Assembly: GCA_017554835.1 (NCBI GenBank)
Contig: JAFZHO010000039.1
Coordinates: forward strand, 5,044 to 69,043
DNA length: 64,000 bases
Source: Clostridia bacterium
Lineage (GTDB): Bacteria > Bacillota > Clostridia > Oscillospirales > RGIG7773
Reading direction: 5' to 3'
The notes under the pieces are model-generated. The model saw only the letters and a list, made by a program, of their open reading frames with translations. It was not told where the DNA came from and made no database searches. Made by a program: the position numbers and the translations under genes. Positions 45,519-54,872 of this stretch are shown piece by piece; the stretch's first letter is position 1; each line of letters begins with the position of its first letter.

Positions 45519-46814
45519 ATGTTTAGTGTTTTCAAAAACGCTTGGAAAATCCAGGACTTGAGAAAGAAAATCATATTTACACTTTTCATCGTAATACTTT
45601 TCCGTATTGGTTCAGCAATCCCCGTTCCGTTTATTAACGCAGAAGCAGTTGCAAGTTTATTCAACGTTGGCACAGGAACTGATTTCCTTGGCTACTTGAA
45701 TACCTTGTCAGGTGGAGCACTTGAAAAAGCAACAATCTTTGCTCTTTCAATCTCTCCATATATCACTGCAAGCATCGTAATTCAGCTTTTAACAATTGCT
45801 ATTCCTTATTTAGAGAGAAAATCTAAAGAAGGCGAAGAAGGAAGAAAGTTTATAAATAACTGGACTCGTTATACTACCATTATTCTTGGTTCTATCACTG
45901 CATTCGGTTTTTATACAATGCTTAAAAATTCTCAGGCACTTTCTCCCGTAAACGGCAAATTCGAAGCAGTTTTACAGGCAATTATAATCATTGGAATATT
46001 TGTAACAGGCGCATGCTTGATTATGTGGCTTGGCGAAAAGATTAACGAAAAAGGTATCGGTAACGGTATTTCAATCATTCTTTTCACAGGTATCCTTTCA
46101 AGATTTCCGGCATTTATCACTCAGAGCATCGCAAACATAACAACAGGAAGAGCTTGGATCCCCGTAGTTGGACTAATCGGAAGTATCCTTATGATAGCTT
46201 TTGTTGTTATTATGAATAACGCAGAGAGAAGAATCCCTGTTCAGTATGCTAAGAGAGTTGTTGGAAGAAAAGTATACGGCGGCCAGAGCACTCATATTCC
46301 TATGAAAGTTAGTATGTCAGGCGTTATGCCTATCATCTTCGCAACATCACTTATCTCAATGCCAAGTATGATAGTTGCTTTGTTCTATGGAAATCAGATT
46401 CCTCAGAGCGGATTCTGGGCAATAGTTATGAAACTATTCTCACAGACAAGCTGGCTATACGTTGTTTTGGTATTCCTATTGATAGTTGCATTTGCTTATT
46501 TCTACGTTGTAATTCAGTTCAACCCAGTTGAAGTTGCAAATAACTTGAAGAAAAACGGCGGATTTATCCCCGGTATCAGACCAGGTAAACCAACCGTTGA
46601 TTATATTTCAAAGATTTTGTGGAGAATTACATTTATAGGCGCTATGTTCCTTGGAATTATTTCAGTTGTTCCTAATATAATTGATATGTTTGCAAACGTT
46701 GGTTTGGCAATTGGCGGAACTTCACTTGTAATCGTTGTTGGTGTTGCAATTGAAACCGTTAAAGCGCTTGAATCTCAGATGCTAATGCGTCATTATAAAG
46801 GATTTTTGGAATAA
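45519..46814 (+). CDS. secY: protein translocase subunit SecY
   Basis: 431 residues with ten membrane segments. Channel of the Sec translocon. Seen: IPVPFINAEAV in the first loop, GGALEKATIFALSISPYITA (plug and TM2), the cytoplasmic RRIPVQYAKRVVGRK loop and the GIRPGKPTVDYI region. It begins one base after the rplO stop. Confidence 0.98.
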   Translation: MFSVFKNAWKIQDLRKKIIFTLFIVILFRIGSAIPVPFINAEAVASLFNVGTGTDFLGYLNTLSGGALEKATIFALSISPYITASIVIQLLTIAIPYLERKSKEGEEGRKFINNWTRYTTIILGSITAFGFYTMLKNSQALSPVNGKFEAVLQAIIIIGIFVTGACLIMWLGEKINEKGIGNGISIILFTGILSRFPAFITQSIANITTGRAWIPVVGLIGSILMIAFVVIMNNAERRIPVQYAKRVVGRKVYGGQSTHIPMKVSMSGVMPIIFATSLISMPSMIVALFYGNQIPQSGFWAIVMKLFSQTSWLYVVLVFLLIVAFAYFYVVIQFNPVEVANNLKKNGGFIPGIRPGKPTVDYISKILWRITFIGAMFLGIISVVPNIIDMFANVGLAIGGTSLVIVVGVAIETVKALESQMLMRHYKGFLE

Positions 46815-46832
46815 TCGGGAGGCAATAAAAGT

Positions 46833-47465
46833 ATGAAACTTATACTTTTGGGTGCCCCCGGTGCGGGAAAAGGAACTCAGGCAGAAAATATCTGCAAGAA
46901 GTATAATATTCCCGCAATTTCTACAGGCGACATTATCAGAAAAGCCATGAAAGACGGAACTCCCATGGGAGAAAAGGTGAAATCCTATATGGAAAAAGGC
47001 GCCTTGGTTCCCGACGAAATTGTTATTGAAATAATTTCGGGAAGACTTTTGGAGGAAGACTGCAAAAACGGATTTATCCTTGACGGCTTCCCCAGAACGG
47101 TTCCTCAGGCGCAGGCACTTGATAAAATGGGCGTAGAAATAGATAAAGTTATTTCCATCGAAGTATCAGATGAAAATATAATTGAGAGAATGTCCGGCAG
47201 ACGTATCTGCAATAAATGCGGAACGTCATACCATCTTGTTTATAAGCCGTCAGTTAACGAAACCGACTGCAAAAAATGCGATGGTAAACTTATTATCAGA
47301 GATGATGATAAACCGGAAACCGTTAAAGAAAGACTTCATATTTATCATCAGCAGACCGAACCTCTTAAAGACTACTACGGTAAAACCGGTAAGCTACGTC
47401 TTGTGGAAGGTCAGGAAAAGGTGGAAGACACCACTGCTTTGACAATGAAAGCTCTTGAGGATTAA
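46833..47465 (+). CDS. adk: adenylate kinase
   Basis: 210 residues. P-loop LLGAPGAGKGTQ, ISTGDIIRKA, LDGFPRTVPQA, and a zinc-binding lid with CNKC and CKKC typical of Gram-positive Adk. Interconverts ATP+AMP and 2 ADP. Confidence 0.97.
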   Translation: MKLILLGAPGAGKGTQAENICKKYNIPAISTGDIIRKAMKDGTPMGEKVKSYMEKGALVPDEIVIEIISGRLLEEDCKNGFILDGFPRTVPQAQALDKMGVEIDKVISIEVSDENIIERMSGRRICNKCGTSYHLVYKPSVNETDCKKCDGKLIIRDDDKPETVKERLHIYHQQTEPLKDYYGKTGKLRLVEGQEKVEDTTALTMKALED

Positions 47466-47473
47466 GATATAGT

Positions 47474-48223
47474 ATGGTTACGCTAAAAAACAGCAGCGAA
47501 ATCGAAAAAATGAAAGCCGCCGGGGAAATCGCTATCACTGCCTTATATAAGGCGAGAGAGTTGATAAAACCCGGGGTGACTACATTTTTTCTTGATGAAG
47601 TAATAAGAAAACATATCGTGGCAAGCGGTGCAAAACCCTCATTTCTGGGGTATGGCGGATTTCCGGCAAGCGCTTGCATATCAGTTAATGATAAGATTAT
47701 TCACGGTATTCCTTCAAGAGAGGAGATTCTCAAAGAAGGAGACATAGTAAGTATTGACGTGGGAGCGTGTTATAAAGGTTTTCACGGAGATTGCGCCAGA
47801 ACCTACGGCGTGGGAGAAATATCCGATAACGCCAAAATGCTTATAGACGTTACAAGAGAGAGCTTTTTTGTGGGAATCAAAAAAGCAATCGTTGGAAACA
47901 GAATGGGCGATTTGGGAAATGCGATTTACTCTTATGCTGAAAAGTTCGGATACGGCGTTGTGGAGGATTATACCGGTCACGGAATCGGAAGAGCCCTTCA
48001 CGAAGACCCCGGAGTTCCAAATTACGGAACGGCGGGCAGAGGTATAAGATTCCAGGAAGGAATGACTCTTGCCGTTGAACCTATGATTAACGAAGGAACT
48101 AAGGACTTCTATATCCTTGAAGACAAATGGTCAGTAATGACAATGGATCATAAGCTTTCGGCACATTACGAAAACACCATTGTTGTGACCGGTGACGAAC
48201 CCGTTATACTTACAAAAGTTTAG
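47474..48223 (+). CDS. map: methionine aminopeptidase type I
   Basis: 249 residues. Metal ligands in SIDVGACYKGFHGDCART (D), GHGIGRALHEDPGVPN (H), AVEPMINEG (E) and ENTIVVT (E). Removes the N-terminal methionine. Eight bases after adk. Confidence 0.97.
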   Translation: MVTLKNSSEIEKMKAAGEIAITALYKARELIKPGVTTFFLDEVIRKHIVASGAKPSFLGYGGFPASACISVNDKIIHGIPSREEILKEGDIVSIDVGACYKGFHGDCARTYGVGEISDNAKMLIDVTRESFFVGIKKAIVGNRMGDLGNAIYSYAEKFGYGVVEDYTGHGIGRALHEDPGVPNYGTAGRGIRFQEGMTLAVEPMINEGTKDFYILEDKWSVMTMDHKLSAHYENTIVVTGDEPVILTKV

Positions 48224-48233
48224 GAGGACTGTA

Positions 48234-48527
48234 ATGAGTTTGACTAAAGGATGCGTAGTAATTTCCAAAGCAGGAAGAGACAAAGGAAAATTATTCTTTG
48301 TTCTTTCCCAGCCGGAAGAAAATATCGTAATGATAGTTGACGGCAAGCAGAGAAATCTTGAGCATCCCAAAAAAAAGAAACTGAAGCACGTAATGAAATT
48401 TGACGGAAAAGACGAAGAAGTTCTTTTCGTAAGTTCGAAAATCGCTTCGGAAGAAAAAGTTACTAATTCAGAAATTCGCAAAGCGCTGAATTATTTGAAT
48501 AACAAATATCTTATATCAAAAGAATAG
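48234..48527 (+). CDS. KOW-domain RNA-binding protein (L14e/L6e-like)
   Basis: 97 residues from ATG at 48234 with AGGAGG eight bases upstream; the frame opens earlier, within map. KGCVVISKAGRDKGKLFFVL is a KOW motif and DGKQRNLEHPKKKKLKHV resembles archaeal/eukaryotic L14e. Small proteins like this occur between map and infA in many Clostridia; the function is not known, probably ribosome- or RNA-associated. Confidence 0.85.
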   Translation: MSLTKGCVVISKAGRDKGKLFFVLSQPEENIVMIVDGKQRNLEHPKKKKLKHVMKFDGKDEEVLFVSSKIASEEKVTNSEIRKALNYLNNKYLISKE

Positions 48528-48539
48528 GAGGTAATTTCG

Positions 48540-48758
48540 TTGGCTAAAGATGATATAATGGAATTCGAAGGCGTAGTTCTTGAAACTTTACCTGACACAA
48601 TGTTTAAAGTTGAGCTTGAAAACGGGCATCAGATACTTGCAAACATTTCAGGAAAATTAAGACAGAACTATATAAGAATATTACCCGGTGATAAGGTAAC
48701 GGTTGAGGTATCAACCTACGATTTAACTAGAGGCCGAATCACCTGGAGAGGAAAATAA
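48540..48758 (+). CDS. infA: translation initiation factor IF-1
   Basis: 72 residues from a TTG codon, set by AGGAGG nine bases before. OB-fold [40 protein letters not shown] and LTRGRITWR end. Occupies the A site during initiation. Confidence 0.98.
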   Translation: MAKDDIMEFEGVVLETLPDTMFKVELENGHQILANISGKLRQNYIRILPGDKVTVEVSTYDLTRGRITWRGK

Positions 48759-48812
48759 AACCCTGCATCTTTTGGCATTTAAGATGTCAAAGCTAAGAAG
48801 GAGGTAATTGAT

Positions 48813-48926
48813 ATGAAGGTAAGACCTTCTGTTAAACCTATTTGCGAAAAATGCAAAATAATTAAAAGAAAAGGCAAAGTAATGGTAATTTGCCAGAACC
48901 CACAACATAAGCAGAAACAAGGTTAA
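48813..48926 (+). CDS. rpmJ: 50S ribosomal protein L36
   Basis: 37 residues: [20 protein letters not shown] then [17 protein letters not shown]. The C-x2-C...C-x4-H zinc set is complete. AAGGAGG lies eight bases before the ATG. Between infA and rpsM, its normal place. Confidence 0.97.
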   Translation: MKVRPSVKPICEKCKIIKRKGKVMVICQNPQHKQKQG

Positions 48927-49012
48927 GCTGACAAATAAAGAGGATGCACTAAGTATTTTGTGATTTTTTGAAAGCAAAACCCATGAAGATTAATTTTATG
49001 GAGGTGTAAGCT

Positions 49013-49381
49013 ATGGCTCGTATAGCCGGTGTTGACTTACCAAGAGAAAAAAGAGTTGAAGTTGGTTTGACTTATATTTTCGGAATCGGTGCAACAAGCG
49101 CTAAGAAAATTCTTGAATCAACTGGTGTAAATCCCGATACAAGAGTTAAAGATTTAACTCCTGAAGATGAGAACAAAATCCGTGATTATATCGATAAGAA
49201 CTTTGTTGTTGAGGGCGACCTTAGAAGAGATACTGCTCTAGACATTAAAAGACTTATGGAAATCGGATGCTACAGAGGAATCAGACATAGAAAAGGCTTA
49301 CCTGTAAGAGGTCAGAAGACCAAAACAAACGCGAGAACACGTAAAGGCCCTAGAAAGACTATCGCTAATAAAAAGAAATAA
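49013..49381 (+). CDS. rpsM: 30S ribosomal protein S13
   Basis: 122 residues: [20 protein letters not shown], HhH region [14 protein letters not shown] and the basic tail [17 protein letters not shown]. Contacts P-site tRNA. Confidence 0.98.
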   Translation: MARIAGVDLPREKRVEVGLTYIFGIGATSAKKILESTGVNPDTRVKDLTPEDENKIRDYIDKNFVVEGDLRRDTALDIKRLMEIGCYRGIRHRKGLPVRGQKTKTNARTRKGPRKTIANKKK

Positions 49382-49395
49382 GGAGGGAATAGTCA

Positions 49396-49791
49396 GTGGC
49401 AAAAGCTAAAAAAGTAATCAGAAAACGTCGTGAACGTAAAAACATTGAAAAAGGCGCAGCGCATATCCAGGCAACTTTCAATAACACAATAGTTACTATT
49501 ACCGACATAAAAGGCAATGCTATATCATGGGCTTCAGCAGGCGGATTGGGATATAGAGGATCTCGTAAATCAACTCCATTTGCAGCTCAGATGGCAGCAG
49601 AAGCTGCAGCAAAAGCAGCAATGGAACACGGACTAAAAACTGTTGAAGTATACGTTAAAGGTCCGGGCACAGGAGCTCGCGAATCAGCGATCCGTGCATT
49701 GCAGGCAGCAGGAATTGAAGTAAACATGATCAAAGATGTTACTCCAATCCCTCATAATGGTTGTCGTCCACCTAAAAGAAGACGTGTATAA
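49396..49791 (+). CDS. rpsK: 30S ribosomal protein S11
   Basis: 131 residues from a GTG codon after [43 protein letters not shown] and the [13 protein letters not shown] end. Confidence 0.98.
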   Translation: MAKAKKVIRKRRERKNIEKGAAHIQATFNNTIVTITDIKGNAISWASAGGLGYRGSRKSTPFAAQMAAEAAAKAAMEHGLKTVEVYVKGPGTGARESAIRALQAAGIEVNMIKDVTPIPHNGCRPPKRRRV

Positions 49792-49815
49792 TATTAATGG
49801 AGGTGTTACGTTAGA

Positions 49816-50442
49816 ATGGCAAGATATACTGGAGCTGTATGCAGACTTTGCAGAAGAGAAGGTCAGAAACTTTTCTTGAAAGGCGAAAGATGTTATTCAG
49901 ATAAATGCTCAATGGCGCGCAGAGCATATGCACCCGGCCAGCACGGTCAGGCGAGAACTAAACTTTCAGAATATGGAAGACAGATGCGTGAAAAACAAAA
50001 ATCAAAAAGATACTACGGAGTTCTTGAAAATCAGTTCGAAACTTATTTCGAAATGGCTGATAAAATGCAGGGACAGACTGGTTCTAACCTATTCAAAATC
50101 CTTGAATCAAGATTAGACAACGTAGTTTACAGATTAGGCTTTGCTATGTCTAGACCGGAGGCGAGACAGCTTGTTCGTCACGGCCACTTTACCGTTAACG
50201 GTAAAAAAGTTAACATCCCTTCTTTCTTAGTTAAAGAAGGCAATGTTATCGCTATAAAAGAAGGAAGCATGGATAGCGAAAAAATCAAAGCTATCTTAGA
50301 ATCCAACGAATCAAAGGTTGTTCCAGAATGGCTAGGATTTGATAAAAAGACTAAAACTGCTAAAATCAATCACTTGCCGGCTATGGATGAGATTGACTTT
50401 GAAGTTGAAGAGCATCTAATAGTAGAGTTATACTCTAAATAA
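49816..50442 (+). CDS. rpsD: 30S ribosomal protein S4
   Basis: 208 residues. The N-terminus has a zinc set (CRLC, then CYSDKC), the C+ form; the S4 RNA-binding domain is at about 98-160 ([39 protein letters not shown]). Initiates 30S assembly; autoregulates the alpha operon in other bacteria. Confidence 0.98.
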   Translation: MARYTGAVCRLCRREGQKLFLKGERCYSDKCSMARRAYAPGQHGQARTKLSEYGRQMREKQKSKRYYGVLENQFETYFEMADKMQGQTGSNLFKILESRLDNVVYRLGFAMSRPEARQLVRHGHFTVNGKKVNIPSFLVKEGNVIAIKEGSMDSEKIKAILESNESKVVPEWLGFDKKTKTAKINHLPAMDEIDFEVEEHLIVELYSK

Positions 50443-50532
50443 TAATTGATTCACCCTCAGAGGATTACAATCAGAAAAGTTTGGTAAAAATAAAAAGACG
50501 CTAGTTTGTCGTCAATAAGGAGGGTTTCTTTA

Positions 50533-51492
50533 ATGATAGAGATGGAAAAACCGAAAATAATGCAGGCAGAAGCATCAGAAGACGGTAGATACGGAAAATT
50601 TATCGTTGAACCCCTGGAAAGAGGATACGGTATAACTTTGGGAAATTCCCTAAGAAGAATACTTCTTTCTTCCTTACCGGGCGTTGCTGCCACATCTATT
50701 AAGTTTGACAAGGAAGCCGCAGTGCTTCATGAGTTTTCAACTATAACCGGTGTAAAAGAAGATGTTACAGAAATTATTCTAAACATCAAAAACCTTATTG
50801 CGAAACTTCATTGCGACGGACCAAAAGAAATTGTTCTTAACGCAGAAGGCGCAGGGGAAGTTACTGCCGCAGATTTCGAAGCAGATGCAGACGTTGAGAT
50901 TCTTAACCCAGAGCTTCATATCGCTACACTTGGCGAAGATGCTAAATTTACTATGACAGTCGTTATAGATAAGGGCAGAGGATACGTTTCTGCAGATAAA
51001 AATAAAGCTGCTATCAAAAATATAGTTGGAGCTATTCCGGTAGACTCAATTTACACACCTGTTTTAAAGGTGAACTATACAGTAGAAAACACCCGTGTTG
51101 GTCAGATAACCGACTTTGACAGACTTATTCTTGAAGTATGGACGGATGGAACTATCGAACCTGTTGATTCAGTTTCACTTGCTTCAAAAATAATGAGTGA
51201 ACATCTTAAATTGTTCATTGACTTGTCCGAAAGTGTTAAAAATGCCGAAATCATGGTAGAAAAAGAAGAAACTAAGAAGGAAAAAATTCTTGAGAAAACT
51301 ATCGAAGAACTTGATCTTTCCGTTCGTTCTTTCAACTGCTTGAAACGTGCAGGCATCAATACTGTTGAAGATTTAATTAATAAGACTGAAGACGATATGA
51401 TGAGAGTTCGTAATCTTGGTCAGAAATCACTTGAAGAAGTTATCGAAAAACTTCATTCTATGGGTCTGGCTCTTAAAAAAGAAGACGAATAA
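50533..51492 (+). CDS. rpoA: RNA polymerase alpha subunit
   Basis: 319 residues from ATG at 50533 with AAGGAGGG eight bases upstream. N-terminal dimerisation domain ([19 protein letters not shown]), linker, and C-terminal domain ([32 protein letters not shown]) that binds UP elements and activators. Confidence 0.98.
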   Translation: MIEMEKPKIMQAEASEDGRYGKFIVEPLERGYGITLGNSLRRILLSSLPGVAATSIKFDKEAAVLHEFSTITGVKEDVTEIILNIKNLIAKLHCDGPKEIVLNAEGAGEVTAADFEADADVEILNPELHIATLGEDAKFTMTVVIDKGRGYVSADKNKAAIKNIVGAIPVDSIYTPVLKVNYTVENTRVGQITDFDRLILEVWTDGTIEPVDSVSLASKIMSEHLKLFIDLSESVKNAEIMVEKEETKKEKILEKTIEELDLSVRSFNCLKRAGINTVEDLINKTEDDMMRVRNLGQKSLEEVIEKLHSMGLALKKEDE

Positions 51493-51534
51493 ACGGCCTC
51501 ATATTACGAATTTTAAAGAAGGAGGTATAATATC

Positions 51535-51876
51535 ATGCCAGGAACAAGAAAGCTCGGTAGAAAAACCGACCATAGAATGTCTATGCTTCGTGGAATGGTA
51601 ACATATTTACTTGAAAACGGTTCAATCGAAACTACTGTTACAAGAGCTAAAGAGGTAAGAAGTCTTGCTGAAAAAATGATTACTTTGGCTAAAAACGATA
51701 CATTACACACAAGACGTCAGGCATACTCTTTTATTACAAAGAAAACAGTTGTTTATAAATTATTTGACGTAATCGGACCAAAATACGCTGAAAGAAACGG
51801 CGGATATACAAGAATTATCAAGAAAGGCCCAAGACGCGGTGACGCTGCTGAAATGGCAATTATTGAGCTTGTATAA
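51535..51876 (+). CDS. rplQ: 50S ribosomal protein L17
   Basis: 113 residues, short form: [58 protein letters not shown], ending AIIELV. Last gene of the operon. The last 20-odd coding bases plus the stop and following A-rich stretch (51851-51886) are repeated at 54172-54207, see the repeat entries. Confidence 0.98.
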   Translation: MPGTRKLGRKTDHRMSMLRGMVTYLLENGSIETTVTRAKEVRSLAEKMITLAKNDTLHTRRQAYSFITKKTVVYKLFDVIGPKYAERNGGYTRIIKKGPRRGDAAEMAIIELV

Positions 51877-51886
51877 TTAAAGATTT
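51851..51886 (+). repeat. direct repeat, rplQ 3'-end copy 1
   Basis: 36 bases covering the last eight codons of rplQ, its stop and ten bases after. The second copy at 54172-54207 differs at one base (position 6), and 30 bases in a row are identical. This copy is the one that completes rplQ. Confidence 0.9.
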
Positions 51887-51889
51887 TTA

Positions 51890-51927
51890 AAACGCTGCTT
51901 AAGCAATGCTTAAGCAGCGTTTTTTTG
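51890..51927 (+). terminator. terminator of the ribosomal operon
   Basis: CGCTGCTTAAG-CAATG-CTTAAGCAGCG, a perfect 11-bp stem, followed by seven T. Confidence 0.95.
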
Positions 51928-51966
51928 CTTATAAATAAAAATTTATCGAAAAACAATAAAAAATAG

Positions 51967-51995
51967 TTGACAAATGATAAATAGAAGAATATAAT
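51967..51995 (+). promoter_or_regulatory. promoter of the DUF2975-XRE cassette
   Basis: Perfect TTGACA (51967-51972) and TATAAT (51990-51995), 17 bases apart. The first twelve bases (GTTGACAAATGA, 51966-51977) recur at 54166-54177. Confidence 0.85.
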
Positions 51996-52023
51996 AAATG
52001 CATCAAAGGATTGGAGGATAACT

Positions 52024-52482
52024 ATGGAAAATAGAAAAACAGCTGAAAAAATCACCCTGGTAATAACAGATATTTCAATATTTTTGTTTTTGTTTTTGAG
52101 TGTATTCTGTCGCAGGGCAGTGGAATGGTATGTTGATTTAAGGCAATTTGTTATGACAGAATTTGAATTTAATTTATGCTTTGTTATGTCGCTTCTATCT
52201 GGAATATCTGCCATAATACTTCTTATGGCAATACATTCTATGCTTTATAACGTAATAAAAAACAGAATCTTTATACAAAAAAACGCCTTTTGTTTCAAAA
52301 TCGTATCGATATGTTCCCTTGCGATTTGCCTTGCTTTTTTAGTGATTCTGATAAAATGCAGGGTATTTATAGGGCTTGTTGTGGTTTTGGTGTTTATGTT
52401 TGTGGGGTTGATATCATACATAATCTTTAAGTTTATGGAAAACGCCATAAAGATAAAAGAAGAAAATGATTATACAATATAA
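52024..52482 (+). CDS. DUF2975-type small membrane protein
   Basis: 152 residues with four hydrophobic segments (about 10-28, 50-75, 95-117, 120-145). The family is of unknown function and is usually encoded next to a short YozG-type repressor, as here. TTGGAGG precedes the ATG. Codon and base use (many ATA, TTT, AT-rich wobble) differ from the ribosomal genes beside it. Confidence 0.75.
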   Translation: MENRKTAEKITLVITDISIFLFLFLSVFCRRAVEWYVDLRQFVMTEFEFNLCFVMSLLSGISAIILLMAIHSMLYNVIKNRIFIQKNAFCFKIVSICSLAICLAFLVILIKCRVFIGLVVVLVFMFVGLISYIIFKFMENAIKIKEENDYTI

Positions 52483-52493
52483 GGGAGTATAAA

Positions 52494-52709
52494 ATGGCTA
52501 TAATAATTAATCTGGACGTTATGATGGCAAAAAGAAAAATCGGGCTTACTGAGCTTGCCGAAAAAATAGATATAACTCCTGCCAATTTATCCATATTAAA
52601 AAACGGCAAGGCAAAGGCAGTGAGGTTTTCCACTTTGGAGGCAATTTGCAAGGAACTTGATTGTCAGCCGGGAGATATTCTGGAGTTCAGGGGGGAAAAT
52701 AATGAATAA
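52494..52709 (+). CDS. YozG-like XRE regulator
   Basis: 71 residues, almost entirely one helix-turn-helix: LDVMMAKRKIGLTELAEKID, ITPANLSILKNGKAKAVRFS, LEAICKELDCQPGDILEF. Members of this group pair with DUF2975 membrane proteins, perhaps as a membrane-sensed switch (inference). AAGGGAG precedes the ATG, and its end overlaps the next gene by eight bases. Confidence 0.85.
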   Translation: MAIIINLDVMMAKRKIGLTELAEKIDITPANLSILKNGKAKAVRFSTLEAICKELDCQPGDILEFRGENNE

Positions 52710-54147
52710 CTTTGAAAGAAAAGATAAAAATTTAGTTTGGTTATCAGCTATTATAGGAATTTTATATTTTATGCTGGTGTTTTTTGAAGGGCACGGAATA
52801 GGAACAGTAGTATTCTTTCTGTGCTATTACGGAATGGTTTTCTATGCCGGAAAAGGCGAGGAAAATTTTTCAGCAAGAAAAGGAAGGATATTTTTAATTC
52901 CGATTAGTGTATTGATGCTGTGTTTTTTAATATATGATAATTCTGTGCTGAACTTTTTTAATGTTCCTTTGATGATAATATTGATAACACTTCATACCGC
53001 CACTATGTTTTCTAAAAATGATTCTGAAAACCCTGTCGTTTTGTTTTTTAGAGGATTTTTCAAAAGCTCTGTTTTGAACGGAGACAAAATGTTCAAAGTA
53101 ATTATGGCAAAAGAAGAAAAATCTAAAAACAAAACAGGGCTGGGAATTTTTATAGGCGTTTTGGTGGGGCTTCCTATTTTTGCAGTTGTAACGGGGCTTC
53201 TATGTTCAGCTGACCAGAGATTTAGTCAGGTAACCGCAAAATTGCTTAATTTTATAAACGTTGATTTTCTGTCAGTTATTTCGGATATAGTTTTGGGAAT
53301 TTGCCTGAGTGTATTTATTTACGGTGCGATTTTTTATAACAGACATACCACTGAAATACAGGAACAAAAACAACTAAACTCTTTTGTTATTAATCAGGCC
53401 GTGGGAACGACCGTATTATTTATGGTAAGTATCTCGTATATACTTTATCTTGTTTTGCAGTTTGAGTATTTATTTTCTGCTATAAGCGGAAAGTTACCGG
53501 AAAATTTTATCTATTCCCAATATGCAAGAAGCGGATTTTTTGAACTATTTATTATAGCGGTCATTAACTTTGTGTTAGTAGTATTTTTCGCAAATACAGG
53601 AAAGGGAAAAGTGCTGAAAACTGCGGTATTATTGGTTTCCTCTATAACATTGCTTCTTATTATATCCTCCGTTTCCAAAATGATTCTTTATATAAGAGAA
53701 TATGATTTGACAAGACTTCGTGTTTATACAACATGGTTTATGGCAGTTTTGTTTATTATATTCGTATTCATAATAGTTAAAATGTTTAATGAAAAGATTA
53801 AGATATTTAATAGTTCTTTAGCAATTTTTTTATCAATGTATCTGATTTTGAATATTGTCAATACTGACGGAATAATCGGAAGATACAATACAGAAAACTA
53901 TATGAACGGAAGCAGAGAGACAATAGATATAGAAAATATTGCGTCTTTGTCTGACAGCGGAATTATATATCTTGAAAAAATAGCGGAGGGAGATTATCCT
54001 GAGTCAGAACAGGCGACCTATGCCCTTTGTAAACGAAAAGACTATATAAATAATAAAAAAGATTGGCTGGAATTTAATATTTCCACCCTGATATTGAAGG
54101 AAAAACTTAAAAATATAGACGAAACAGTATATGTATATTATGATTAA
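52702..54147 (+). CDS. large polytopic membrane protein, DUF4153/DUF4173-like
   Basis: 481 residues from ATG at 52702, overlapping the XRE gene; GGGGGG upstream supports it over the longer frame. About ten to twelve membrane segments in residues 10-385 and a soluble C-terminal 100 residues (IENIASLSDSGIIYLEKIAE region). The arrangement and the loop YARSGFFELFIIAVINFVL are those of the DUF4153/4173 membrane family, of unknown function, often next to small regulators. Third gene of the cassette. Confidence 0.7.
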   Translation: MNNFERKDKNLVWLSAIIGILYFMLVFFEGHGIGTVVFFLCYYGMVFYAGKGEENFSARKGRIFLIPISVLMLCFLIYDNSVLNFFNVPLMIILITLHTATMFSKNDSENPVVLFFRGFFKSSVLNGDKMFKVIMAKEEKSKNKTGLGIFIGVLVGLPIFAVVTGLLCSADQRFSQVTAKLLNFINVDFLSVISDIVLGICLSVFIYGAIFYNRHTTEIQEQKQLNSFVINQAVGTTVLFMVSISYILYLVLQFEYLFSAISGKLPENFIYSQYARSGFFELFIIAVINFVLVVFFANTGKGKVLKTAVLLVSSITLLLIISSVSKMILYIREYDLTRLRVYTTWFMAVLFIIFVFIIVKMFNEKIKIFNSSLAIFLSMYLILNIVNTDGIIGRYNTENYMNGSRETIDIENIASLSDSGIIYLEKIAEGDYPESEQATYALCKRKDYINNKKDWLEFNISTLILKEKLKNIDETVYVYYD

Positions 54148-54171
54148 ATTCCGTCAGGAATAAAGGTTGAC

Positions 54172-54207
54172 AAATGACAATTATTGAGCTTGTATAATTA
54201 AAGATTT
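54172..54207 (+). repeat. direct repeat, rplQ 3'-end copy 2
   Basis: Second copy of the rplQ tail, 2321 bases after the first and not attached to any rplQ frame. It is followed by its own hairpin terminator and the queT promoter, so it looks like the original rplQ downstream flank. It brackets exactly the three-gene cassette. Confidence 0.9.
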
Positions 54208-54208
54208 A

Positions 54209-54242
54209 AAAAGCATTGTCGAGTTTTCGGCAATGCTTTTTT
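54209..54242 (+). terminator. terminator after the second rplQ tail copy
   Basis: AAGCATTG-TCGAGTTTTCGG-CAATGCTT then five T. Confidence 0.85.
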
Positions 54243-54243
54243 A

Positions 54244-54272
54244 TTGACAAAATCACGATAATATTATATTAT
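54244..54272 (+). promoter_or_regulatory. promoter of queT
   Basis: TTGACA (54244-54249) and TATTAT (54267-54272), 17 bases apart; transcription would start just before the riboswitch. Confidence 0.75.
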
Positions 54273-54281
54273 ACTTATTAC

Positions 54282-54323
54282 GAGATGTTCCCTTGCATAA
54301 CCATCTCAAATAAAAAACAAGGA
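54282..54323 (+). ncRNA. preQ1-I riboswitch (translational)
   Basis: Stem GAGATG (54282-54287) / CATCTC (54302-54307) with a loop starting TTCCCTTG and ending TAAC, followed by the A-rich tail AAATAAAAAACAAGG. Loop bases CCTTG (54291-54295) can pair with CAAGG (54318-54322), forming the class I pseudoknot. The pairing covers AAGGAG, the queT ribosome site, so preQ1 binding would block translation. Size, A tail and the gene downstream all fit. Confidence 0.88.
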
Positions 54324-54332
54324 GAAATTTTT

Positions 54333-54830
54333 ATGAAAAAAACCCCATTGAAGTTAACGAGGGGTGCGCTTATAGCCGCCAGCTACGTTGTTGTCACACT
54401 TTTAACAGCGTCTTTTGCTTATAAGGACATTCAGTTTCGTGTTGCGGAGATACTGATGCTTTTGTGTTTTTATAAAAAAGACTATATCCTGCCACTTTCT
54501 CTCGGGTGCGCTTTTGCAAATCTTTTTAGTCCCATGGCGCTTATGGATATAACTTTTGGAACACTTGCAACGGTTTTTGCCGCTATTTTTATGTGGAAAT
54601 GCAAAAATATTTATATTGCCGCTTTGTTTCCCGTTTTATTCAACGCGGTAATCGTCGGTGCGGAGCTTAGAATAATGTTTGATATGCCGTTTTTGCTTTC
54701 TGCTCTTTCGGTAGGAGCGGGAGAACTTGCCGTTATGGTGGCGGGAGTTATTTTATTCAAAACCGTTCTTGAAAAAAGAGACGTTTTTCAGAAGGTTTTT
54801 GAGCCGGAAAAGTTTACAAAATCTTATTAA
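54333..54830 (+). CDS. queT: QueT queuosine-precursor transporter (ECF S component)
   Basis: 165 residues from ATG at 54333, eight bases after AAGGAG; the frame is open further upstream across the riboswitch, which is not coding. Six hydrophobic segments. Family blocks: GALIAASYVVVTLLTASFAY, QFRVAEILMLLCFY and GCAFANLFSPMALMDITFGT. Brings in preQ1 or a related queuosine precursor, consistent with the preQ1-I element. Confidence 0.92.
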   Translation: MKKTPLKLTRGALIAASYVVVTLLTASFAYKDIQFRVAEILMLLCFYKKDYILPLSLGCAFANLFSPMALMDITFGTLATVFAAIFMWKCKNIYIAALFPVLFNAVIVGAELRIMFDMPFLLSALSVGAGELAVMVAGVILFKTVLEKRDVFQKVFEPEKFTKSY

Positions 54831-54840
54831 GTGATATAAT
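54813..54840 (+). promoter_or_regulatory. promoter of the oxidoreductase gene
   Basis: TTTACA (54813-54818) and TATAAT (54835-54840), 16 bases apart; the -35 lies within the end of queT. Confidence 0.5.
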
Positions 54841-54872
54841 ATTTCTATATATTTTATTAAGGAGAAAAAACT

